Source of the DNA: Roseburia sp. CAG:309
GTDB lineage: Bacteria > Bacillota > Clostridia > Lachnospirales > Lachnospiraceae
Reading direction: 5' to 3'
Assembly: GCA_000434115.1 (NCBI GenBank)
Contig: FR894050.1
Location: forward strand, 24,081 to 35,695
Length of the DNA stretch: 11,615 nt
The notes under the pieces were generated by a model. It saw only the letters and a list, made by a program, of their open reading frames with translations. It had not been told where the DNA came from and searched no databases. Positions 1 to 5,076 of this stretch are shown here, one piece after another. Position numbers and translations under genes: made by a program. How positions within the stretch are numbered: the stretch's first letter is position 1; every line of letters starts with the position of its first letter.

Positions 1-933
1 GATCCGACGGATTACCGAAAAATGGGAAAATTTCGGAGAACACTGCGGTGGATTCTCCTTCATCTGGCATCGCCGGAGGTGGTATTTCTCAATCAGGAAG
101 CGCTAAAGCAGGATGCCATCCGGATGGAGGAAAATGGACTGTTGTATACGCAGGAAATTTACCGCGCGTTTTTGTATCAATTTCAGGAGTTTTTCAGCCA
201 GTTACAGATTCAGGTCGGTTTTTATGTGGGCTGTGCAAATCTTGGACGGAGCCTCAACAATCTAAAGATGAAAACGTGCTATCCGCGGGTGAGCCGCGAA
301 AAGGGACACATCGAATACCAGCATTTGTATGAGTTAGGGCTTGCCCTTGATACCCTCAAAAATCCGGTGGACAATTCGATCACGGATTCCTGTCATCTCC
401 ATATGATCAGCGGGGCAAACCAGGGGGGAAAATCGACCTTTTTGCGAAGCGTCGGGATCGCGCAGGTGATGATGCAGGCAGGAATGTTTGTCCCGGCGAC
501 GTATTTTGAAAGTCCGTTGTATGATAATATATTGACACATTTTACCAGACGTGAGGACAGCAGTATGAACAGCGGGCGGCTGGATGAAGAGATGAAGCGT
601 ATGAACCGCATCATAGACATGGTGACGGATCACAGTCTGATCCTCTTCAATGAGTCGTTTTCCAGCACAACCGAAAAAGAGGGAAGCCAGATCGCAGAGC
701 ATATTATCCAGGCGATGTATGACAGCGGTGTGAGTGTATTTATGGTGACTCACCTTTTTGCCTTTGCGAGTCAGATGTATGCGAAAAATCTGTCGGGCGC
801 GAGGTTTTTGAGCGCGGAGCGAAAGGAAGATGGCGCACGTACCTTTAAAATGATCGATCATAAGCCGACCGAGACAAGTTATGGATTGGATCTGTATGCA
901 GAGATCATAGAAAAAGGCGCTGAACAGGAGTAA
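1..933 (+). CDS. MutS-family ATPase, 3' part (gene starts before the window)
   Basis: The frame is open from base 1 with no stop, so the first in-frame ATG (22) is probably internal and the gene is truncated by the window edge. About 310 residues are visible. They carry the MutS domain V ATPase: Walker A GANQGGKS (residues 138-145 of the fragment), a Walker B region LILFNESF (213-220), and VTHL (249-252) at the switch. Near the end, SYGLD matches the conserved glycine-containing tail of MutS ATPase domains. The Walker B aspartate is replaced by Asn (FNES rather than DE), as in the divergent MutS-like proteins of clostridia rather than the true mismatch sensor MutS1. No Smr nuclease domain follows, so it is not a complete MutS2. 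A role in DNA repair or recombination is inferred from the family only; the N-terminal domains are not visible. The gene ends 80 bp from a convergent lipoprotein gene, with a shared terminator between them. Confidence 0.9.
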   Translation, partial: DPTDYRKMGKFRRTLRWILLHLASPEVVFLNQEALKQDAIRMEENGLLYTQEIYRAFLYQFQEFFSQLQIQVGFYVGCANLGRSLNNLKMKTCYPRVSREKGHIEYQHLYELGLALDTLKNPVDNSITDSCHLHMISGANQGGKSTFLRSVGIAQVMMQAGMFVPATYFESPLYDNILTHFTRREDSSMNSGRLDEEMKRMNRIIDMVTDHSLILFNESFSSTTEKEGSQIAEHIIQAMYDSGVSVFMVTHLFAFASQMYAKNLSGARFLSAERKEDGARTFKMIDHKPTETSYGLDLYAEIIEKGAEQE

Positions 934-940
934 AGAAGAT

Positions 941-977
941 AAAAAGGATGCCCTCGTCGTGAGAGCATCCCTTTTTT
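941..977. terminator. bidirectional intrinsic terminator
   Basis: A hairpin pairs GGATGC (946-951) with GCATCC (965-970), extended inside by CTC/GAG. It is flanked by an A-run on the left (941-945) and a T-run on the right (972-977). The U-tract is therefore present for transcripts from either side, which suits its position between the convergent MutS-like and lipoprotein genes. Confidence 0.85.
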
Positions 978-1012
978 AAAAGGGTGCGCCTTGCGGCGCG
1001 GAAAATCAATAC

Positions 1013-1621
1013 TTAGTTTAATTTTTTTACTAAGGCATTCCATTTGTCATCACCCAGTTTTTTTGTTACGGTAAGACTGGTGTCAAGATCGTAATAGGTA
1101 TCGGAAAGTGATGCAGAACCACCGCCGTGCAGAGCCTTTACATAATTTTTTGCTGTTGTACCAAGGAGGACAAATTCTTCGTCGGATACGTCGCTGGAAC
1201 GTTCTGAAAGAGCTTCAATCTTAGCACCTGTTACAAACATTTCTTTGGCGGATTCTTTGTTTGCTTTTGTCACACCGTCTTTGATTACTTTATAATTTTT
1301 CCGGATCGTAGAAGACCACGCTTTCAAGTCATCTTTTGAAATAGATGAGGCGTTGACAACTTCATTTTTTGCTTCTGCGGCAGCATCTTCATATCCATCG
1401 GACACCTCATTCCAAGGGATGGCAACCGATGTGGATTTTTTCTCCGAATCGTCCGAAGAAGTATCCTGTGAATCCGAAGAAGTGTCTGTCTGTGAACTGT
1501 CTGAGGATGTTGTGTCTGCTGATGCCTGGGTGTCTTGTGTATTATCTGAGGAACATCCTGCAAGCAGTGCTGCGGCAAAAATGCTGACAGCACATAATGA
1601 TAAAAAGCGTTTTAACTTCAT
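1013..1621 (-). CDS. secreted lipoprotein of unknown function
   Basis: The 202-residue product has a classical lipoprotein signal peptide: MKLKRF, a hydrophobic stretch (8-21), and the lipobox LAGC with the lipidated Cys at 23. Residues 24-62 form a low-complexity linker of Ser, Thr, Asp and Gln, typical of Gram-positive lipoproteins that hold a domain away from the membrane. The rest (about 63-202) is a mixed, probably helical domain with no motif I recognise. The start is fixed by AAGGAGGAG just upstream of the ATG on the minus strand. A good promoter lies about 60 bp further up (1683-1711). The gene is probably monocistronic and shares a terminator with the MutS-like gene. Lipid anchoring to the outer face of the membrane is well supported; function is unknown. 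Confidence 0.85.
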   Translation of the reverse strand: MKLKRFLSLCAVSIFAAALLAGCSSDNTQDTQASADTTSSDSSQTDTSSDSQDTSSDDSEKKSTSVAIPWNEVSDGYEDAAAEAKNEVVNASSISKDDLKAWSSTIRKNYKVIKDGVTKANKESAKEMFVTGAKIEALSERSSDVSDEEFVLLGTTAKNYVKALHGGGSASLSDTYYDLDTSLTVTKKLGDDKWNALVKKLN

Positions 1622-1682
1622 ACTTGCTCCTCCTTATTTTTATAATAGTTCTTTTTAATAGTATATTGCTTTAGTTATATAG

Positions 1683-1711
1683 AGAATACCATATTTGGAA
1701 GGAAAATGCAA
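1683..1711 (-). promoter_or_regulatory. sigma-A-type promoter of the lipoprotein gene
   Basis: Read on the minus strand, TTGCAT (1711-1706) is followed after exactly 17 bp by TATTCT (1688-1683), with TGG directly before the -10 (extended -10). This predicts a start near 1675 and a 5' leader of about 55 nt containing the ribosome site of the gene at 1621. Confidence 0.65.
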
Positions 1712-1750
1712 ATGAAAAGCCGAAAATTTGTGGGAAATTGAGAAAAGACA

Positions 1751-1759
1751 TGGTATAAT
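1751..1759 (+). promoter_or_regulatory. extended -10 promoter facing the decayed gene pair
   Basis: TGG-TATAAT (1751-1759) is a perfect -10 hexamer with the TGn extension. No good -35 is present at 16-18 bp (TGGGAA at 1731-1736), so it would depend on the extended -10. It is divergent from the lipoprotein promoter and points into the region at 1817-2406, so those sequences were probably transcribed together. Confidence 0.5.
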
Positions 1760-1816
1760 TTAATGAACACGGATTCGTGAAGGAAAGAATACATAAGAGA
1801 CAGGAAGGAACAAACG

Positions 1817-1861
1817 ATGGACAAAAGACGATCAAACATGCTTTTTATAAATCCATACTGA
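1817..1861 (+). other. 14-codon ORF with good ribosome site, possible leader peptide
   Basis: ATG at 1817 lies about 7 nt after AGGAAGG and opens a 14-codon frame, MDKRRSNMLFINPY, ending in TGA (1859-1861). Five bases later is ATG 1866, the apparent start of the interrupted membrane protein, which has no ribosome site of its own. Either this is a leader ORF that once coupled translation to that gene, or it is the true N-terminus shifted out of frame by an indel. The sequence alone does not decide. Confidence 0.3.
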
Positions 1862-1865
1862 TTTT

Positions 1866-2207
1866 ATGCAAAATAAAAAGAGAGAAGATTAAGGATATAT
1901 TATTTCCCTGATATTAACATTTGCGGCGCGTTCGGTGCAATTATTTTCCGCATTTCTGGGAAGCATGCTTCCGAAGGAGTTTCAGGATTCTCTGCCCTCT
2001 GCGTTTGTTATGATTTTCATATGGTCTGCGCCAATCTGCCAGGCAGCGGCGGCTTTTGTTGCGATACGTTATATTCAGCGAAATCCGGATAAGCAAAAGC
2101 CGGGAGTGATCTGCCTGATCGCTGCACTGGTCTTTTTTACAGCCAACAGTTTTTTATCCATGATGTTGACAGGACTGGCAAGCTGGGACACATCGCATTT
2201 TGGATGA
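1866..2207 (+). pseudogene. three-helix membrane protein interrupted by an in-frame TAA
   Basis: From ATG 1866 the frame reads MQNKKRED, then TAA (1890-1892), then continues open for 104 more codons to TGA at 2205-2207. The downstream part looks like real protein: three hydrophobic segments, roughly 1893-1960, 2000-2065 and 2100-2175. The first two are separated by a polar stretch containing LPKEFQDSLPS, and the last two by a charged turn RNPDKQK. The first helix begins immediately after the stop, which fits a nonsense change (for example TTA to TAA) in a short basic N-terminus. A GTG at 1935 could open a 90-residue product, but it would cut the first helix and has no ribosome site. I do not recognise the family. 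It lies 27 bp before a second broken small membrane gene, which argues for decay of a two-gene unit; sequencing error is the alternative. Confidence 0.5.
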
Positions 2208-2234
2208 TTTGCAGCAGAAAGGAGAGGATGTGCC

Positions 2235-2406
2235 ATGAATAGAAATTATAGTATGATCTGCTATATTGTTTCCTGCATATTATCAATGACATGTATGCCG
2301 GCAATGGTGACTGCCTGCCATCATTTTAAGTGTGATTGCCATTGTGCAGCAGGAGAGAAAACAGGATCATCCTGAGCCGCATATTTTTCCGGCGTTCGGC
2401 GTATAA
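2235..2406 (+). pseudogene. small membrane protein gene with a +1 frameshift
   Basis: ATG 2235 sits 7 nt after a strong AAAGGAGAGG site. Its own frame gives a 46-residue peptide ending at 2375, with one hydrophobic helix followed by an odd Cys/His-rich tail. Skipping one base (A2310) joins it to the +1 frame, which reads LPAIILSVIAIVQQERKQD and on to TAA at 2404-2406. The joined 56-residue product has a coherent hydrophobic hairpin and a charged, proline-containing C-terminus, more protein-like than the zero-frame tail. No slippery heptamer is visible at the junction, so programmed frameshifting is unlikely. The most economical reading is a one-base insertion in a small membrane protein gene that followed the interrupted gene at 1866. 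Family unknown. Confidence 0.45.
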
Positions 2407-2407
2407 T
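2379..2407 (+). promoter_or_regulatory. sigma-E-like (mother-cell) promoter of spmAB
   Basis: GCATATT (2379-2385) matches the Bacillus sigma-E -35 consensus (G/T)(A/C)ATATT at every position. After 14 nt comes CGTATAAT (2400-2407), which matches 6 of 8 positions of CATACA(A/C)T. The predicted start, near 2414, lies just before the spmA ribosome site. Known biology: in Bacillus subtilis spmA-spmB belong to the sigma-E-controlled dacB operon. TATAAT here has no sigma-A -35 at a suitable distance, which also favours sigma-E. Confidence 0.55.
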
Positions 2408-2435
2408 GTAAAAATGTGCAGCAGAGGGAAATTGC

Positions 2436-3047
2436 ATGCTTAATAAATTGTGGGGAGCGATGATTGTGATCGGGATCGCCGTCGCTGCCTTTCAGGGAAA
2501 AATTGGAAATGTCGGCACGGCAGCCATCGATTCGTCGAAAGAGGCAGTGATGCTCTGTATCACGATGCTTGGGGTCATGTCGATGTGGACAGGAATCATG
2601 AATGTGGCGAAAAAAGCCGGTTTGATCGATGCCATGACGAGGGCGCTCAGACCGGTTTTACGTTTTTTATTTCCGGATATTCCGCAGGAACACGAGGTAA
2701 ATGAGTACATTGCTGCGAATATCATCGCTAATGTGCTGGGACTTGGATGGGCGGCGACTCCATATGGCTTAAAGGCGATGGCGGCACTTCGTGAGTGGCA
2801 GAAAGAAAATGGAGAGACAGGAAATGTCGCAAGTACGGATATGTGTACCTTTCTTATCATTAATATTTCGTCGTTGCAACTCATTCCGGTCAATATTATT
2901 GCGTACCGCAGCCAATATGGATCGGTGTCGCCGACATCCATTTTGGGGATGGGATTGGTGGCAACCTTGTTTTCAACGGCAGCCGGCGTATTGTTTTCGA
3001 TTGTTGCGAGAAAATGCACCAAACGGCGGGAAGGAGGAAAGATATGA
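2436..3047 (+). CDS. spmA: spore maturation protein A (SpmA)
   Basis: The 203-residue membrane protein matches SpmA in length and pattern (about 196 residues in Bacillus subtilis). It belongs to the nucleoside-recognition/Gate superfamily. Recognisable stretches are the N-terminal helix after MLNKLWGAM, the central MWTGIMNVAKKAGL, PEIP-like FPDIPQEH before the conserved ANIIANVLGLGWAATP, and a late NISSLQLIPVNIIAYR. With SpmB it is needed for proper dehydration of the spore core; the molecular activity is not established. The start is set by AGAGGG seven nt upstream of ATG 2436. The stop overlaps the spmB start (ATGA), so the two are translationally coupled. The dacB gene that precedes spmA in Bacillus is absent; instead a decayed gene pair lies upstream and a sigma-E-like promoter drives spmA directly. 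Confidence 0.93.
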   Translation: MLNKLWGAMIVIGIAVAAFQGKIGNVGTAAIDSSKEAVMLCITMLGVMSMWTGIMNVAKKAGLIDAMTRALRPVLRFLFPDIPQEHEVNEYIAANIIANVLGLGWAATPYGLKAMAALREWQKENGETGNVASTDMCTFLIINISSLQLIPVNIIAYRSQYGSVSPTSILGMGLVATLFSTAAGVLFSIVARKCTKRREGGKI

Positions 3048-3565
3048 GATTTATGTATTATCTTTCTGACAGTATGATCCCGCTTGTTTTGATCTTGGTG
3101 ACCGGTTATGGACTGTTGCAAAAAGTCGATATTTTTGACGCATTTATCGAAGGAGCCGTGGATGGATTTAAGACCGTTTACAAGATCCTTCCGACACTCA
3201 TCGGCCTTATGATCGCAATCGGAATTTTGAGGGAATCCGGTACACTGGGGTATGTAGCATCTGTAATTGCGCCGCTGACAGAACGGCTTCATTTTCCCTC
3301 GGAACTTGTGCCGCTTGTGACCGTAAAAATGTTTTCTTCTTCGGCGGCGACAAGCCTTCTTCTTGATATTTATAAACAATTTGGACCGGACAGCCGCCTG
3401 GGGGTGCTGGCGTCAGTGCTGATGAGCTGCTCAGAGACGATTTTCTATACAATGAGTGTGTATTTTATGACGGCAAAGGTGACAAAGACAAGATATACTC
3501 TTGCCGGTGCGCTGTTTGCGACGCTTATTGGGATTGTCGTATCGACTCTGCTTGTCGGGGCGTGA
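3044..3565 (+). CDS. spmB: spore maturation protein B (SpmB)
   Basis: The product is 173 residues from ATG 3044 (178 in Bacillus subtilis) and is a polytopic membrane protein of the same Gate superfamily as SpmA. Characteristic segments are LVTGYGLLQKVDIFDAFIEG, then GFKTVYKILPTLIGLMIAIG, then the TVKMFSSSAATSLL stretch, then the SCSETIFYTMSVYF motif. ATG 3044 is chosen over an in-frame ATG at 3014 because AAGGAGG (3031-3037) sits at the right distance only from 3044, and because this start makes the typical ATGA overlap with spmA. SpmA and SpmB act together in spore core dehydration during maturation. No terminator is obvious after the stop; a new promoter begins at 3602. Confidence 0.93.
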   Translation: MRFMYYLSDSMIPLVLILVTGYGLLQKVDIFDAFIEGAVDGFKTVYKILPTLIGLMIAIGILRESGTLGYVASVIAPLTERLHFPSELVPLVTVKMFSSSAATSLLLDIYKQFGPDSRLGVLASVLMSCSETIFYTMSVYFMTAKVTKTRYTLAGALFATLIGIVVSTLLVGA

Positions 3566-3601
3566 ACGTGGTGTGCCGAAACGTGCGGAATGCTTTTTCG
3601 C

Positions 3602-3631
3602 TTGCACAAATACTGTCAGATAGTGTATAAT
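3602..3631 (+). promoter_or_regulatory. sigma-A promoter for the 213-residue membrane protein
   Basis: TTGCAC (3602-3607) and a perfect TATAAT (3626-3631) are separated by 18 bp. The predicted start near 3638 gives a leader of about 30 nt to GTG 3669, containing AAAGGA. This separates the gene from spmAB. Confidence 0.7.
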
Positions 3632-3668
3632 AGGATTCATAGAGAACGAAAGAAAGGAATTTTAAAGA

Positions 3669-4310
3669 GTGAAAGAACGGTTTAAGAAACTTATGAATGT
3701 GCTGGCTCTGGTGATTTTTTCCATTGCGGCATTGTGGGAATATATGCAGTTTTATATGTATTATGATCTTCCGCAGATCGTAGTCGTTTTGCCCATTATC
3801 GGACTTTTGGCAGCAGTTGCCCTGAAAAAATGGAGCTTTATACTGCTTGGGACGACGGCACTGACATCCATCGTATTTCAGTTTATTGAGGATCCACAGG
3901 ATGGCCTCGGCTATGTGGATACTTCCAAAATAGAAATCATCGTGAAGATTCTTCCGGCGGTGCTTTTGTTTTTACTGATCGGAATTGCCGCAGGACTGCT
4001 TGTGCGTGTGGCATTTCGCAAAGACCGCCATATCAGTCTGCGTATTTTGTTCTGCGGATTGGGGATCATCGTGGCTTTTGCCGCCGGGATTATTTTGTTC
4101 CGCAATCCATTGTATCCGTTTATCGCGAGACATCAGATTCACCGGTATGCACAGAAATACGATACGAAGGAGTATCCGGTAAGCGATGTGGTTGTTTATT
4201 ACAGCTATACGGATTTGCAATATTTGGGACGAGTTGTCATGAGTGATGGCGTGATTTATCCATTGTCACATGATATGAAAACCGGAGAAGTAAAAGAAGA
4301 AAGAAATTGA
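3669..4310 (+). CDS. five-helix membrane protein of unknown function
   Basis: The gene starts with GTG 3669, ten nt after AAAGGA (3653-3658); no better start is nearby. The 213-residue product has five predicted membrane segments, at about residues 10-30, 35-52, 55-73, 91-113 and 123-144. A hydrophilic C-terminal tail of about 70 residues follows, including PVSDVVVYYSYTDLQYLG. With a basic N-terminus inside and five crossings, the tail would lie outside the cell. I do not recognise the family and see no catalytic motif. Its TGA stop is embedded in the promoter of the next operon (TTGACA at 4307), so cysC-assT is very tightly packed behind it but has its own start of transcription. Function cannot be inferred from the neighbours, which are sporulation genes on one side and sulfate activation on the other. 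Confidence 0.85.
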   Translation: MKERFKKLMNVLALVIFSIAALWEYMQFYMYYDLPQIVVVLPIIGLLAAVALKKWSFILLGTTALTSIVFQFIEDPQDGLGYVDTSKIEIIVKILPAVLLFLLIGIAAGLLVRVAFRKDRHISLRILFCGLGIIVAFAAGIILFRNPLYPFIARHQIHRYAQKYDTKEYPVSDVVVYYSYTDLQYLGRVVMSDGVIYPLSHDMKTGEVKEERN

Positions 4311-4343
4311 CAAAATTGTAACAAAATTGTAATATAATATGAT
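4307..4343 (+). promoter_or_regulatory. promoter of the cysC-assT operon
   Basis: Two overlapping pairs are possible: TTGACA (4307-4312) with TATAAT (4333-4338), near-perfect hexamers but 20 bp apart; or TTGTAA (4316-4321) with TATGAT (4338-4343) at 16 bp. Either gives a start near 4346-4350 and a leader of about 145 nt. The first -35 overlaps the stop codon of the upstream gene. A long spacer in a promoter with good hexamers can indicate a requirement for an activator; that is inference. Confidence 0.6.
4311..4332 (+). repeat. tandem 11-bp repeat in the cysC promoter
   Basis: CAAAATTGTAA occurs twice head to tail (4311-4321 and 4322-4332), exactly filling the space between the first -35 and the -10. 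The 11-bp period is about one helical turn, so both copies face the same side of the DNA, as expected for a pair of direct-repeat sites for a regulator. Confidence 0.7.
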
Positions 4344-4345
4344 AT

Positions 4346-4492
4346 AGGGTCGAGAGGAGGCGCTCACAAGAACGAAGTTCTTGTTTTTCATAGTGCCGAC
4401 GACTTGCCGCCGAACGGAAGTGAGGGGGCGTTACCTTAAAGGAGCAATTCGTGCGCGCGAAATAACTTAAATTAAAAGGATTAAAGCAAAAT
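4346..4492 (+). promoter_or_regulatory. structured 5' leader of cysC, candidate cis-regulatory RNA
   Basis: About 145 nt without an ORF lie between the promoter and cysC. From the 5' end: a GC-rich GGGTCGAGAGGAGGCGCTCAC, the 7-bp hairpin at 4367-4383 followed by a T-run, then a C/G-rich section at 4392-4433. In it CTCAC (4363-4367) can pair with GTGAG (4420-4424), though C4367 would be shared with the 7-bp hairpin, so that pair is at least partly an alternative to it. TTCG/CGAA pairs at 4448-4461. The sequence is much richer in G and C than the AT-rich flanks. I could not match it to any riboswitch class I know. Confidence 0.4.
4367..4388 (+). terminator. terminator-like hairpin inside the cysC leader
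   Basis: CAAGAAC (4367-4373) and GTTCTTG (4377-4383) form a perfect 7-bp stem with a GAA loop, followed at once by TTTTTC. It resembles a weak intrinsic terminator about 20-40 nt into the transcript and would act as an attenuator of cysC-assT. The stem has only three G-C pairs, so a simple structural hairpin is possible. Confidence 0.4.
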
Positions 4493-5068
4493 ATGAAGAA
4501 AAACGAAAATGTCATCTGGCAGAAAAATAAAGTGTCATATGAGGACCGCTGCCGGGTATTGGGGCAGCAGGGAAAGGTAGTCTGGTTTACCGGTTTGTCC
4601 GGTTCCGGAAAATCGACGATTGCTGTGGAATTGGAAAAAATGCTGAATGAAGCAGGAAAAGCCGTATATCTTTTGGATGGGGATAATATTCGATGTGGTA
4701 TTAATTCGGATCTTGGTTTTTCCGATGAGGACCGAAATGAAAATATCCGCAGGATTGGAGAAATCGCTGCGTTGTTCCGCGATGCCGGAATTATTACGCT
4801 CGTTTCGTTTATTTCTCCATTTCGTGAGATGCGCCGCGTCGCAAGAGAGCGCGCCGGCGAAGAAAATTTTGTCGAAGTGTATGTAAATACGGATCTGCAG
4901 ACTTGTATGGAGCGCGATCCGAAGGGATTGTATAAAAAGCAGATTAAGAATTTTACGGGAAAGGATTCCGGTTACGAGGAACCATTGGTGCCGGAATTGA
5001 TCGCAGATACGAAAAAATATACCGCAAAGGAATGCGCTGAACAGATTTTTGATTACATTATGATGTAG
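4493..5068 (+). CDS. cysC: adenylylsulfate (APS) kinase
   Basis: The 191-residue protein is a complete CysC. It phosphorylates APS at the 3'-OH with ATP to make PAPS in the cytoplasm. Visible motifs: P-loop GLSGSGKST (34-42), DGDNIR (62-67), the APS-binding block GFSDEDRNENIRR (75-87), SFISPFR (105-111, whose second serine aligns with the active-site serine of the family), and DPKGLYKK (142-149) leading to NFTGKDSGYEEP. In most CysC proteins the last two are joined by an ARAGEIK-like segment in the mobile lid; here only QIK remains, so about four residues are missing. RBS AAGGA (4476-4480) lies 12 nt before the ATG. assT starts 8 bp downstream with GGTGAG overlapping the cysC stop, so the two are one operon. 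No ATP sulfurylase (cysD/cysN or sat) is in the window, so the APS source is elsewhere. Confidence 0.93.
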   Translation: MKKNENVIWQKNKVSYEDRCRVLGQQGKVVWFTGLSGSGKSTIAVELEKMLNEAGKAVYLLDGDNIRCGINSDLGFSDEDRNENIRRIGEIAALFRDAGIITLVSFISPFREMRRVARERAGEENFVEVYVNTDLQTCMERDPKGLYKKQIKNFTGKDSGYEEPLVPELIADTKKYTAKECAEQIFDYIMM

Positions 5069-5076
5069 GTGAGAAA

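Noticed and set aside
2235..2375. A 46-residue ORF with a Cys/His cluster (CHHFKCDCHC) that looks like a metal-binding small protein.
   Set aside because: The cluster appears only after the point where the +1 frame becomes a better membrane protein continuation. The zero-frame tail has the look of an out-of-frame translation, so a frameshifted membrane protein is more likely.
2492..3379. A 295-codon open frame on the minus strand opposite spmA-spmB.
   Set aside because: It is rich in Cys, Lys and Arg without a domain, has no suitable ribosome site, and is fully explained as the antisense of two well-recognised genes.
3566..3601. Possible terminator after spmB (CGAAA and TTTCG around 3578-3601).
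   Set aside because: Only a five-base pairing with a large loop and no following T-run; too weak to call.
4346..4420. Start of the cysC leader (GGGTCGAGAGGAGGCG) resembling the ZTP riboswitch opening.
   Set aside because: The conserved CCGCCTGGGCA-type partner is absent; only CCGCC occurs. The downstream gene is not related to folate or purine synthesis.
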